A stretch of DNA of 64,000 nucleotides from assembly GCA_001683735.1 (NCBI GenBank), contig LUGG01000002.1:3162001-3226000 (forward strand), in the 5' to 3' direction. Numbering within the stretch: the first letter of the stretch is position 1; every line of letters starts with the position of its first letter. A program made the translations under genes and the position numbers. Below the pieces are notes generated by a model. It was not told the DNA's origin and made no database searches. It saw nothing but the letters and a program-made list of their open reading frames with translations. The stretch comes from Grifola frondosa. Lineage: Eukaryota; Basidiomycota; Agaricomycetes; Polyporales; Grifolaceae. Below, piece by piece: positions 1 to 11,640 of the stretch.

Positions 1-1273
1 GCTCTCGCTCCCGACTACGCTCCCTCGTGACCCAAGATGCGACAGCAGCGCGTACGACTCCTCCGTGTCCGCGTCCAACACTGCACTTGTGCGCTCTGCG
101 CGCAACGCAGGCGATGCTCCACCGACCCCGGCGCGCTTGCACCCACAGACACCGGGTTCCCGACGGAGAAGTTTGGCGACGGAGCGCCCCCGGGACGAGC
201 GTAGAGAGCATGGGTGCAGAGAGCGCGAACGCATGCTGAGGCATTGGCTCCGCAGAGGAGCCGGGGAGATGAGAGCACTGCACGGAGGCGGTCAGCACAG
301 TCTACAGCTGCGAAGCACTTCGCACCTACCACTTTACACCATGTGCTCGATGACGGTCAATTGTGAGGTCAGTGATGACAACGCCAAGTCGCCAAGTGCG
401 CAGGTGGCGCACAATTCGAATACGACATGATGGGCGTACCTAGCACAGACGATGCTGAGCGTGCAGATGGCATACGACTCGAGCTTGATGTGAACGCGAC
501 TCGATGCGGAGACACACACACACTGCATACAATTAATGCCTATGATGTGACGACGGTGCGGGCTGTTCAGGATCAAATGGCCAGAAGGGGGAGATCCCAG
601 ATAGCCAAGTTACTGAGGACATGGAGGGAGAGGGGAGCCCATAGAAAACATAGCACAGGATGGTGGTAGATGGTGGTGCAGAACAAGCCCGACAGAGGAA
701 CTTAGGAAGAGCATGCCACGTCAAGATACTTGAGTCATGCAGCGATGTTGCAGTTCGTAAGTACAAACGGAGCAGGCAGCGACACATAGACAAGACAACG
801 CAAAACAGAGCATCACACAGTTGCGACAGTCGAGTGTGCAAAACAAGCACGAGCCAGCCGCGAAACACGAGCCAGAATCATGTTTATCGTCTCGACATTG
901 CAACAAAGTCAGATCTGACAGCAACTTACCTGAATATACCGAAGTATCAACGAGGCGCCGCGATCTGCCTCAGTGTTCTTCGTTCTGTTCATCAGGACTT
1001 TTCACTGGGAATAGCCATGAGGTCGTCCATGTTGCACTGGGGCGAAAACTTGGGCGGCTGATCTGCATCCAGCGCTGACTGCTTGCAGGTGGAATCCGGG
1101 CCGAGCCTGCACAGTGGCATATTTCCTTATTTGGTTTCTAAAAGAATTTCTCAGGAAATGCTCTGACAAGGGAAGTATAAAAGCCATACCGTTCATAGAC
1201 CGGTGCCCCACTTCCTGATGTTTCCCCAGTTTGCTGACGGCACTTCCCCCACATTCATCAGGCATCAGGTTAG
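1..1273. other. No supported gene
   Basis: GC-rich sequence with only short open frames on both strands that lack convincing protein character. The last 200 bases may hold an upstream exon of the gene that follows, because its frame opens just after an AG at 1272-1273, but I could not define a start codon or donor. I see no RNA gene or repeat structure here. Confidence 0.5.
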
Positions 1274-2980
1274 CCCTGTCGCCGCCGTCCCCCCCGCTCG
1301 TATCAACTGGCGGCGCCGAAAAGGCCCCCGGCTGGGGGTGATGGGTTTGCGGCCACGGGCCAGCCCGCCGCCACCACTCCGCCCCTGACCACCCCTCTCT
1401 CCCGCCCAGCTGCTCCGCCCGCAGCCCCCCCTTCTCCAATCAACTTGCCCGGGGAGGTTGAGTTCGCTATGTCCAAACTTGAGGCTTGGAATGCCGAGGA
1501 CTCTCAAGGCCAGGACTTCAAAATTGATGTGAGCACGTGGGGGGAGGAGGATCGCAATCGTTTCTTGGAATATATGGAGGAGCTGCACAAGTATGGACCC
1601 CAATCTTTCCCTATCTTGTCAGCAATGATAACACAATCACAGGTATACACTCACCAGCGACGGAATCCTCACGGTGACGTGGCCGACAGTGGCCCATGAA
1701 ATGCTTGCAACGGAAGTAAGCCGGGCTTTCCAGTCTGAAGGCTCGGACATCTGGGAGGCTTGTACCCCAGGTGGCAGCGGCCACATTCGAAGCCGCGAAT
1801 CATTTGCCAAGGATCCCGATTGGAGCTTTTTGGGCCCGCCGGAGACAGGCGGCGGCCCCAACGAGGACTCTGAGTCTGCGTACCGCCGAGTCACACCGGT
1901 CATCTTCGGCGAGATCGCCCTTTCCCAGACCTTGAAAGACGTTCGGGAAGCCGTGGGGAAGGCCATATGTTCAACTGCGGGACTGGTGAAGATGGCAATG
2001 ATCGTGAAGATCTACCAAGGCGACCAAGGCAGTTTCAAGAAAGCCCACCTGGAGGTATGGGAGATGAGGGACCGAAACACCGCTGAGTTGCCGGAAGGTC
2101 TTCAGATGGGGGTCCTGTATGGCGTGACAAGGGGGGGAGAAGTGGAAGAAGTGGATGAAGACTCCGAATTAGAAACCTGGAAAGCGGGGAAGGGAAAGGT
2201 GGGCGGGCAAGCTGACGGAGCAAGTTATCTCGGAGATCAGCAGCTTGGGGCCGAGTTGCTCTTCAAGCCCTCAAGTCGGAGGCCGCTCATACGCCGATTC
2301 CGCCAATTTCGTCAAATGGGCCGCAGCTCCAGCTTTGTTCTAACCGACGCGAAGCTGGTAAGGAAGATAAAGGTGAGGAAAAGCCTTTAGCGGATTCCAA
2401 ATGCTAATTTTTGCATGCCTTAGTTGATGCCTACTCTTGGCGACAAACCCCGCGTAGACATACTTCGTCGGCACATTTTTCGCTATTATGACGCGGGGCC
2501 TAAGTCTCACCCAAGTGGAGTTCCTCCGAGTGGCTCCGCAGGTAAATCTGCCGCCTCAGAGGACAATCAGCCCGGAAATGAGGAGATGGATGAGGACGAA
2601 TTATTGACAGCGACGATGAATTCACAGAGGAAGGCGCACACGAAATTGTTGCATTCTGCGACATGGCCAAAGTCGCCGGTAGCCTGCAAAAGGTCAGCGA
2701 CACCCGACACTGGGAATACATGGCCGACCACGGCGATCGGTCGTCCAAAAGCGAAGATAAGCGTTTTCCAACTGGAAGAGCGGACGAGGCCGCCAACCTA
2801 CTGAAGAGAACGCACGCCGGCGCCTTCGACGTCGACCACCAGGGCCGGAAGAAAAGGGCCAGGCCGATGGCGCTCCATCCCGACCTTCTGCGTTCTGAGC
2901 GATCCCGAAGCCTGCGATCTCGCTCGGGGACTCCGCAAAGGAAGGGAAGTCCTGCCAGCGGCGGCCCTTCAAGGAAATGA
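1274..2980 (+). CDS. Putative multi-exon gene, unknown product (5' end not found)
   Basis: I do not recognise this protein. A consistent reading joins 1274-1642, 1734-2372, 2424-2541 and about 2595-2980 (stop). Introns 1643-1733 (GTATAC...TTTCCAG) and 2373-2423 (GTGAGG...CTAAT...CCTTAG) have good borders and keep phase; the last intron is weaker. The N-terminal part is rich in Pro and Ala, followed by an acidic region with WNAEDSQGQDFKIDVSTWGE. The middle contains GEIALSQTLKDVREAVGKAI, and the C-terminus is basic and Ser/Arg rich (RKKRARPMALHPDLLRSERS), suggesting a nuclear or nucleic-acid-binding protein. This last point is inference. Around 2220-2372 two other frames also look protein-like, so there may be a frameshift or an unrecognised intron. 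GC content is much higher than in the transposon-rich regions to the right. Confidence 0.4.
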
Positions 2981-3879
2981 GCAACCCATTAGTTACAATG
3001 ACATTTGTAGTAACTTCCTCTTACCACGTTTGTTAGTTACCGCCTGTCCGAATTTATTGCAAGGAAAGCATCCCTAGCAACCCTGTCAATCAGAACTTTC
3101 CCCACCACCTTAGTCCGAGCCGTCGACCGCCTTATACCGCTCTGGGCGAGATTGGCCTCGAGTCAACCGGGACAGTCGTTCGGCGAACTGGTTCGCCATC
3201 AACCGCACGGGATAACTTTGCGCGGAGTTAACGGAGGGGGCTGTCTCTCGCCGCTCCACCTCCTCATGCCTCTCCTGCTCGCCCTGCGCCTCAGTCATCA
3301 TCCCAGTGGTTTCGGCGCAATCAGCGGGGCCAGCGTTCCGGCACCCCCAAATATCTCCTGGAAGCATCACTCGCCGAAGGAAGCCGCGAACGCCGCGCAC
3401 AAAGTCACGGCGGCATTCTCCGCGGTTGGAGGGAGCATGCCGAGCACGTTCGGCATGCGTGACCCTATGTGACTTTGGCGTTGCTTTTCCGTGACCGCCG
3501 AAATGCGATTACGGTAACCCATAGATACTATATACTAGTGCTTAATTTGTAACTATCTAATCTTGCACGCGCAGCAAACCTGACGCAGGCACGCGATGTA
3601 GCCGGGCCAGGCGCAGGCGGCTTCCACCCACCGCGGCAGGCTGACAAAAAAGGAGATTTCGGACTGAACACGCTAGTGCAGTAGGTAAGGCAGTAAGATA
3701 CTTTTGGCAGTAATTAAAAGTCGCGCGAAAGAATAAGACCGGAAACGAAATGGTGAATAAGTAAAGCATAAAGAGCTAGCGAGCTGGTGCTGGAAGCAGG
3801 ATGGTGGGTGATGCAGAGCGTGAATCTGTTGAACGCGTGAGCACACGGTTGACTAGAGCAAGGCTGCAAGGGAAGACGA
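2981..3879. other. No supported gene
   Basis: GC-moderate sequence with short open frames on both strands only. No repeats, inverted repeats or recognisable protein motifs were seen. Confidence 0.4.
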
Positions 3880-4075
3880 GAAACCGCTCACCTGGCGAAC
3901 GTGAGAGCAGATGGTTGCGAGCAAGGCTGCAAAGCCCCTCTCGCACCTCGGCCAGATGAGGAGCTCCCGCTTGAGCGCTCGCGCCGGAATCGGGACGATG
4001 AGATGCGGCGGCCCGCGGCCGCGGTGGAGCGGGATGGAGATCGAGATGGCTGGGGAGAACGGAGCACTGGGGCGC
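3880..4075 (+). repeat. GC-rich segment with an inverted paralogue at 21055-21235
   Basis: Starting from CTCACCT, the plus strand here aligns with the minus strand of about 21235 down to 21055. Shared stretches include GAGCAGATGGTTG and GCCCCTCTC, with roughly the same spacing, although many positions differ. It looks like an old duplicated gene or element fragment. The encoded peptide is not recognised. Confidence 0.4.
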
Positions 4076-4079
4076 CACC

Positions 4080-4098
4080 GGGGGGGGGGGGGGGGGGG
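4080..4098. repeat. 19-base poly-G run
   Basis: An uninterrupted homopolymer of 19 G residues within a GC-rich stretch. Such a run is prone to length error in sequencing and assembly. Confidence 0.9.
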
Positions 4099-4545
4099 CC
4101 TTGAGATAAACTCAGGAAGGGCGACCAATCCCGAGGCCCTGACCCTGGATATCGTAAGTAGCTGGACATCCAAATGCGACAGCTATCCCTGTTATATCTG
4201 TTGCGCTACCAAAGGTATCCTGACTCTGGGTATGATCCTCACATACCTCGGATTCACATCGGATTAGAGCGCAATATAGAAGCTGATGTAGTAGATATTA
4301 AAATACAGATTTTAATACAATTTTTGGGGCTACCCCCTTATCCTCGCCTTCAACCACCTGCAAGCATGGACTCGTCGCGACCTGGGGAAGTAGGTGATGA
4401 CGCTCCGGATCCGCCAGCAGCACACATGCAAGCCACGCAGGCGCACCCGGCACACCCCTTTTCCCTTCAACCCACCACGTTCACACGCATTTCAGTGCGG
4501 GTAGATCCAATGAGCACGGGAAGCGGCGCACCTCCTTATACTATA

Positions 4546-4799
4546 CATTACAGACCAACTCGGCGCGTCACAGGTCACAAGGACCCTCGACACGCCGGAT
4601 TTTGGCGTAGTCACAGGTCAGAAGCAGCTCGGCAGGGGTGGCGCGGCATATCGCCTCGGCCCAATTTTCCGCGCCTGCGGCGCGGCAAGGTCGCCACCGT
4701 TTTGGGCCGGCGGTCACCCGTCTCCAGTGGTCGCGCCGCGGCGCCGGATTGGGTGCCATGGGTCACAGGTTACAACCGGCGCCGAGTTGGTCTGTAATG
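4546..4799. mobile_element. Short TA-flanked MITE with about 20-bp terminal inverted repeats
   Basis: The left end reads CATTACAGACCAACTCGGCG and the right end is its exact reverse complement, with TA immediately outside both ends (4544-4545 and 4800-4801). A 254-bp element with perfect inverted ends and a TA duplication fits a Tc1/mariner-type non-autonomous element; PIF/Harbinger is less likely because a three-base duplication is not seen. The interior is GC rich, contains repeated CACAGGTCA motifs and has no coding capacity I can support. Confidence 0.65.
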
Positions 4800-4801
4800 T
4801 A

Positions 4802-6060
4802 CCATAGAATAGCAGTGTGCGGTACTCCTGCATATCCGACTTCTTGTGTGATGCGTGGATAGTCTGCGCGAACACGCTGTCGCCGAGGAACCTCTCGAGG
4901 CCATGACCAGTACGCGCAACCGGTCTACACAGCGCGCCATGTGTGAATGCAAAGACATATGCTGTGTGGACCAGTATGCACCTACGGGTCCGACCCGAGC
5001 TGCGATGCGAGTGTCCTGTGCCCGTCCGCTGAAGTCCTAGTGATGAAATCAAGGCGAGCAGAAGTGAATTCAACCTCACGACACTCGAGAAGAACGGAAG
5101 CCAGCATGGTTTCGTATGAGCAAGATCTGCTGTAGCGAATAAACGAAGGACATGAGCACATATGGAACACGAGAAGGAAAGCGGCATGAAAAAAATGCGG
5201 GAAGGCGGGAAGGCGGGAAGGCGGGAAGCGGGAAGACGGGAAGACACGCATGCTGGTCAGGCGGGGCAGGTTGCCTCGATGAAAGGGCAGCAGCATGACA
5301 CTGCTGCCTGTGCTCTATTGCCGAGGCGTATGGCGAGTTCGAGGTTGTCCACGGAGCTGTGCATGCATATATGCATCCATGAGGCGGCAAGGGTCAGTGA
5401 AGAGGCAGATGTACCATGCCATTGGCCCCCTGCGGACATCCCAAAACCCGGGTATGGTGGCTGTATGCAACTGCCCAAAGTCAGTCATGCATTCGCATTT
5501 TGGATGCGAGGAAGCACGGGGTTCGTCTTCCCGCAATATGTCTACAGTGTGCTCGACACGGGCAACGTACAGGTTGGGTCAACTGAGTGGCCTCCACTGG
5601 GCGAGAGGACGGGGGAAAGAAGTAAGGTGGGACTTGATGACGAACAGTCGCGAAGTTCAGTTACAAGTCAGTTTGAGCTATCTTGGGTCGAGCAAGCCCT
5701 GGATTTTAATTTTTCGCATTAGCTCGATGAGGATGCAGGATATCAAGGATATCTTACCATTATCCCGTGCACAGGATAGTGCAGCAGTTCAAGGTCAGGA
5801 TAGATAATGGATAAACTAGGCACCAGATATTCATGACGAATCTGAGATGTAGATATAAGCTGAAGCTCAAGGTTATCTAGAGTCGGGATACAGAAGTTGA
5901 CTAGACAGAATAACCCATTAATTTGCTCAGGATAAGCCTCGAGCGCCGGGATACGTCTCCGATCTGCCTCCAATCTGACCCAGGTCAATTCCTGGTTTCC
6001 GCAGTGTTAATAGTAATCAAGGGTGGTTAAATCGTAGCCAAGTTACACAGGTAAGGATGT
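4802..6060. other. No supported gene
   Basis: Overlapping short frames only. The stretch includes the GGGAAGGC repeat noted separately, and about 5160-5720 has a longer open plus-strand frame with no recognisable protein character. Confidence 0.4.
5197..5244. repeat. Short tandem repeat, unit GCGGGAAG
   Basis: About six imperfect head-to-tail copies of GCGGGAAG/ACGGGAAG. Simple low-complexity tract with no evident function. Confidence 0.85.
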
Positions 6061-6065
6061 ACCGG

Positions 6066-6410
6066 CTACAGCGCCAACAAGCGCCCGATCATGGAGAAGG
6101 TAGACGACCAGCGTGTATCGCAATCCCGTAACAGCTGGACAGTAGAAATGGACTTATTTTGATCCCATAGATTGTTCATGTTCCCCTGCACAATTATGTG
6201 CTTCAGATCTGCATGGCATTTCCCTGATTTGCGGCATGCTGCCACAAGTTGTCGCATATCCTTCACTAGGTTTGCCTCTAGTGTGTCTGTGTAGCTCTCA
6301 AGATCTTTGAAGAGAGCAGCATCATAAGAGGATGTTATAATTGGCAGTCGGGGATTTTTTTTCAGCTCATCGAGCACCACAGTAACTGCACAATTGACAG
6401 CATGTGGGAA
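6066..6410 (-). pseudogene. hAT-superfamily transposase fragment
   Basis: The minus strand encodes about 110 residues reading into VQLLRDCDTRWSSTFSMIGR, the conserved D-x-x-TRW-(N/S)-ST block of hAT transposases. It is preceded by a region spaced as in the family's DDE domain (LVAACRKSGKCHADLK). The frame can be followed upstream to about 6410 (NCAVTVVLDELK) and ends shortly after the TRW block, so both the N-terminal zinc finger and the C-terminal dimerisation region are missing. A hAT transposase normally has about 600-800 residues, so this is a remnant. It sits beside the TCWGA-rich block at 6469-6700, which could be the subterminal region of the same element. Confidence 0.75.
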
Positions 6411-6468
6411 ACATCTGCATTGTATTAATCATAATTCAGCATTAGTCATTAGCAAAACTCGAAACACT

Positions 6469-6700
6469 CTGATTTGCTCTGAATGACTCTGTTTCATCTG
6501 AGTGTCTGAACCATCAGACCATTTCAGACATAGCAGAACTTTCATAAGTCCTCATCATCTGAAGTCTATGAAGCCTCTTGAGGTCTTCAGCTTTCACTTG
6601 ATTGGGCTCAGAAGCTTCAGAGTTTCAGAGCCATAAGATTGTCCAGACACAACTCAGATGGCAGAGAGCCTCAAGAATTATTTCATACAGACTGCTCAGA
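6469..6700. repeat. Dense TCTGA/TCAGA motif cluster
   Basis: At least twelve copies of the pentamer TC(T/A)GA occur in about 230 bases, against fewer than one expected by chance. Clustered short motifs in both orientations are typical of subterminal transposase-binding regions in hAT and related DNA transposons, and the adjoining sequence is a hAT transposase fragment. The link is inference. Confidence 0.55.
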
Positions 6701-7031
6701 GCTTACAGACTGTCCAGATAATAATTTATCTACTTGTACACAATGTCCGACAACTTCTCACAATCACACCAAGCACTCATACCTGTGTGCTCACCCAGTA
6801 CACAGTACAATCTCCTTTATGCTCTGTGCCTGCACCTACATCCCACCGGACAAGAGCTTCATGCCCGTGGCAGTGACACTTCCATTGCCATTTATGTAGA
6901 TCATGATGTGGATGACATGGGTGGTGACAAGTATGGTGAGGTTAGGGTGCACGACTGCAGGGGCTAAATGCATTTGCCAAGAATGGGTCAAATGCAGGAC
7001 TCAGAGAGAACATATGTTGGCAGCATAGCTA

Positions 7032-7195
7032 TAGAGAACAAGCGGGTGAGCAATCAAATAGGGCCCAATGCCCGCACGTAAAGGGTTAACAAATGAGTGA
7101 GGAATACTATCAACAATGTCTGCTGCAAACTCTTCCCAGCTTTTCCACGGTCACACACTTCATGCCACTCGCACCAACCAATCCAAAAGCCAACA
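7032..7195 (+). repeat. Dispersed repeat, copy 1
   Basis: This segment matches the reverse complement of 41460-41613 nearly end to end, for example AGAGAACAAG, AAAGGGTTA and CTGCAAACTCTTCCCAGC, with scattered substitutions and small indels. No coding capacity or terminal structure is visible, so the family is undefined. Confidence 0.7.
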
Positions 7196-7479
7196 GTAGC
7201 TGCATATGTGGGTTGTGGGAACAAGCATGGAGGCCATCATGCAGGATCTGTTAGTTTGATTAGATGTCAACTGCGACACACATGGATGGGGAGCAGAGGT
7301 ACATACGAAGCCAGTTGACTGGTGAAGTAACACATATAAGTAGGATACTAAGAGTACTGGATGAAGAGCACTCATGAAGTCCAAGATGTGCTCGATCCCG
7401 TGCTATTTCATGGTCTAAGGTGCATGGTTAGTAGTGTGCTCTCATGGAGCAGAGGTGTGAGGATATGCATCTGAATCAA

Positions 7480-9250
7480 TGGCCACTCAACATTCAAGAT
7501 TTCTATCGGGAAGGCCATGCTTCATGGTGTTGCTTCAGGAGTCGACCTTGTTTTCATTTCGGAGGATGCTCCTCAACTCCTTCTGCTATGGCCTTATGAG
7601 CAGCTTCCTTGCCTGCCTGTTTCGCTTCTTCAGCCCATCCACATACCTGATCAGCTCCTCTTCATCCTCATAAAATGTGCTCATGTCCACAGGCAAAAGC
7701 CCACTGGCATTGGAAAGGTTAACACTGTCACAGACATCCTCAAGGCCTTCCTTCACTGCAACTGCAAGAAAGTATGCGACAGTGTAGTATTTGTAGCAGC
7801 ATTCACAACTGTGCATCTCGACGACATCAGAAAAACTCCAATTCTGCTTTTCCATCTAAAATGGCTGAAAAAAGTAAAATAAGCTGAAAAAAGAGCAGAT
7901 AAGTTGATTCAGAGATTGGATCTACTTATTTTCACCTGTTTTCAGGTAATAAAGTGGTCAAAAAGCGAAAATTATTGCTAAAAAGTAGCTAATTAAAACT
8001 GAAGTTTTTCTGATGGAGCTGCACAATGTTGAGGTGGCTAAGGTGCAATGAGGGCAGGTCCTCCTCCAGGTGTGCTGGGAGCACCTCCACCATGTGCCAG
8101 TCAAAGTCACACAATGAGCTCAATACCTCCTACAATGGCCGATTAATGTGAAAGAAAACCATACAAGTATAAGAGAATTGGTGGTTGGTCCTCATCAGAT
8201 TTGGAAGTCCTACGAGCAGCACCAGCATCAACATTAACACTTAAATAAGCAACACAGAGACATCAGCCATAGCATGCACAATTTTGATGAGCAGGTCCTG
8301 TGAGGTGTACATATGGTGCAGCAAGTTCTGGAGCAGCTTCATGACATGCTGCACAGGAGCAGCATACTTGAGAGCTACCATGTGTTGATAAGATCAAAGC
8401 CAACATGCAGGAGCACCTTCACCTCACCCTGCTCAAACTCATCTGTGCCCCCCATGTCCTTGGCCTGCATGCATGTCTCCTCAATAACCTGCCTCCACAC
8501 CAGGCTATGCTCGAAGAAGTTCTTGTGCATGCACAGGTTTGTGCTAATTCTGGGATGCCTGTGCTTCACTCTGTGCAAGAGGCAATTGGTCATTGTGACA
8601 TGACACAGAGCAGGTATAGAGCTTACATGAGCTCGAGCTCGGCGAGCTACTTGATGTTGTAGAAATATGTCTTGTGGTCATATCTGGGCTTCTTGCTGAG
8701 ATCAACTACACTGATCCCCTTTTCTCACCCATGCATGATAACTTGCAATGCAGTATATATCATCAGGGTCAACTTCAATGGCTGCATATAAAAATAAGTG
8801 ATTGGAGAGACACAGTGCAAATAAACCAATGCACCCAAAAATGCGAGCCAGGAAGAGTGGCAAATGTTGTCTCTGGGTTGATTGCAATCCTTAGGCCCTC
8901 ATCATACTGTGTTTGGAACTCTTCCAGCAGTTGGATGATTGTACTATGCCAGGATGATGTAGAGCATCATTGCAGGTGCCGGGCCCTCAGCAAGCTCCTC
9001 ATCCTTTGCTCATGCCTTGCATGTAGCACTCACCTGCAGGGCAATGTACACCTCTGTGAAGACCTTGGGTGGCACAATGCTGATGTGCATGCCAGGCTGC
9101 TGCACAATGACTGCCCAGATGAATATGCAGAATGTGGCATCGACATTTTGCAGGTGCATGCACGGGCTTAGCATGTTGATCACATTAGAGGCAGGCTACA
9201 TGGTATGTATGGTGGATGTCTGTCCACACCTCTGTGATTGGCAGTGATGG
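7480..9250 (-). other. Decayed minus-strand coding region, unrecognised
   Basis: Several short minus-strand frames read like protein but are broken by stops and frameshifts. Examples are FDWHMVEVLPAHLEEDLPSL near 8100, TNLCMHKNFFEHSLVW near 8520, VPPKVFTEVYIALQ near 9070, and an acidic segment LIRYVDGLKKRNRQARKLL near 7620. They may belong to one decayed gene, but I cannot assign a family. Plus-strand frames overlapping these are probably their reverse-complement shadows. Confidence 0.3.
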
Positions 9251-10123
9251 CACAAAGCACTCCAACATGCACCACCTGTTGGCCATGGCATGTTCAAGTC
9301 TGATGGCACAATTATGAGTGGTCCAAGCACATCACAGTTCCACCTGCTAAAACAAACAGTGGAATCCTAGTGGGAAGAGGCACCAGTAACAAGAAGTGGG
9401 AAGAGTGGACAAGAGAAAATGAGGTGCGCGATGCAGTCTAAGATAAGTAAGAGTGTGAGTATGAAACAAAGTTGAACTTGTGTGCTTCAGTCTTAGCATT
9501 CAGTGGCTGTCATGCCCACTTCCACATCCATGACTGCCTCCTCCCCATAGCCTCGCTGTTATATCTTAGCTCTCAGACATGTCTCTGTGACTTCCACTGT
9601 CTACTTGCTGCTGGTCTTGGTCTTGTTGCTATTAGCTGGCCTTACTCAGTTGATCCAATACCTGGCCAGTTGTCTGCCATCCCTGCATCCCTATGAGCAT
9701 ACATGTCTGCACCCGTTGCCCATGGCCCATACCACTGCATGTCAAGGCAAACTTTGCCACCCAGAAATAAGGGGGAAATTTTAAATTTTCCACAGATTTT
9801 CTATGTATTCATTAGAGGCTATATTTCCCTTGTTTTTTCTTTGTAGGAAAGTTATTAATGATCATGTGACAAATGTGTTTTCATGTCCAAGTTGCATCTA
9901 AGTCCCTTGTTAGTATCTTTCGTATGTACATGATGACTGTATGACAGCATTCCCCAATGCCAACCCTTCTGAGGTGCTCTATTTGAAATTCTAAGTTGAT
10001 AGCTAAACTGAGCTGAATTCTGTCAACAACTCATATGTGCCAATGCCCAAGGTACCCAGGTCTGACAAATAGCACTGCTGCCTATGTCCTTGTCAATCTT
10101 GCAAATTTAGCCCATCTGCAGGC
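9251..10123. other. No supported gene
   Basis: AT-moderate sequence with short frames only. Nothing recognised. Confidence 0.4.
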
Positions 10124-10976
10124 ATGCAGACTCAAGACACCATCCATATTCATATGAAGAAGGATACCCAGCACTCACAGCAAGATGCTAATGCTACAGG
10201 CCCCAATTCTGCCCAAAATGCTGGGCCTTTTCATGCTGTTCTTGCTGCTAGCCATGTCTCCAACATGCTGCGAGCCATTCAAGACATATCTGAGCCTCAG
10301 CTGGCTCTGGAAGAACCAATTAAATCTGTTGCAGGTGACATCTTCTCTGATGACAATCCTGAACTCACTGCTTTGCCTTATGGTGATGTTTCTTATACTA
10401 AGACAGCACTCCTTGGTGACACAACTATGCAGAATGATTGTGACCTTGAGCTAGATGATAACGGACATACCTTGGATGTGCTACAGCCTGCAGATGATCT
10501 CTCTGCTAGCAGCAATGATAGATTTGACTTCACTGATAAAGACCTTAGTTTTTGACTTTTGCACTCACCCTCTCCCTCATTTTCCAATCCTGATGCTGCA
10601 GATGCACAGCCCCACCAATTCTGATAGTGTGCTTGAGCTAGATGTCACCGATGACCCCTTATATGCTAGTGCTGAGGACATCTTTGATGGTCTTTACGTT
10701 GATAAAGAGTTATTCGACCCCATCGATGCTTCTACCTATGGACTGGCACCTGTATACAGTGGGGATCCCATCCTTCAGAGTGTATACATAAATGCATTTA
10801 TCGCTTCTACAGTTCACAATGCTACTCATGACATGGTTCAACATATGCTTAGCAGTGCATTCAAAATGATTTCATCTATGTCTTGCCATGCTGATTGTGA
10901 AGTTGCGGGCCTGGACAAGATGGCACACATGCTACGTAGGATGCACTGTCAAATGTCACCTCAGTGTCAATGCTGA
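10124..10976 (+). CDS. Acidic hypothetical protein, probably two exons
   Basis: I do not recognise it. The first open segment (from 10124) encodes an Asp/Glu-rich polypeptide with GDIFSDDNPELTALPYGDVS. A second segment ending at 10976 has a similar character (AEDIFDGLYVDKELFDPIDA) and ends in a His/Cys-rich tail (MLRRMHCQMSPQCQC). They lie in different frames and must be joined by an intron. Using the acceptor GATGCTGCAG at 10601, a phase-compatible donor exists at 10478 (GTGCTA), giving a 124-bp intron. The more obvious donor at 10548 (GTTTTT) does not keep frame. The two halves share a D-I-F-(S/D)-D/G motif, so an internal repeat is possible. The join and the start codon are uncertain. Confidence 0.4.
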
Positions 10977-11031
10977 CCAGTATTTGGTCTTTCACTTTGT
11001 ATGCAAGTTATGTTGGTTTAGACATTACAAA

Positions 11032-11416
11032 ATTCTCATGTTTAGATGGTGAAGTGGTTATGGAGTTAAGAAAAGTGATGGATGGCTGTGGAGGTGCTGG
11101 GTTCAAACCTAGTGTAAGAACAAATGTACTTTTTGTGTTTTCATCCTTATATTATGATTTATAGCCAAATGCTATAATACAATCATAGATTAAATCAAAA
11201 AACATGTTATAATAATGTTTCTACATCTGTTGAAAGTGACTGGTTGATGCAAGTTTATATTGTGCTATATAGTAGATAGAGGTTGCTACAGTGCACAACA
11301 GAGCTAAAGCATGATGCTACAGTTGCGCAATATAGTAGGAGAATAGCAACACATACTATAGCAACTATGTTACAAGCTGTAGCACTACTAGGTCTCAGAT
11401 TTTTTTTCCTGATGCA
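11032..11416 (+). mobile_element. tRNA-derived SINE candidate, copy A
   Basis: The element starts at ATTCTCATG and ends at TTTTTTTTCCTGATGCA; both ends are defined by where similarity to copy B stops. Near its 5' end lie a Pol III A-box-like TGGTGAAGTGG (11047-11057) and a B-box-like GGTTCAAACCT (11100-11110), about 50 bases apart as in a tRNA with a long variable arm. The roughly 300-bp body has no open frame, and there are no terminal inverted repeats. Target-site duplications are not clear. A decayed tRNA-headed SINE is the best explanation; an unrelated non-autonomous element with a chance B box is the alternative. Confidence 0.6.
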
Positions 11417-11640
11417 AGCTGGCTTGGTGTGAACCCAACTTGGCTTGTTTCCACGATTGACTTAGCTTGGCTTGTATATCAAGCAAGGTGGACAAGCAGG
11501 CTTCTAAAACCAGCTGTCGCTAGCATGTTCACATTGCTACATATGTTTTGTGAAAATCATGTAATATGTTTAATAAAAGAATTCTTTAAAAGGAAAATTA
11601 TCAAATTAAGAAATTTGAGCAAGAGCAAGTGAACATGCTA

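Noticed and set aside
8375..8593. A calcium-ATPase fragment (ISTNLCMHKNFFEH resembling a pump segment)
   Set aside because: The similarity is limited to a few residues and no other pump motif (DKTGT, TGDN) occurs nearby.
11047..11110. A functional tRNA gene
   Set aside because: A- and B-box-like motifs are present, but the flanks do not pair into an acceptor stem, and the segment recurs as part of a longer repeated unit.
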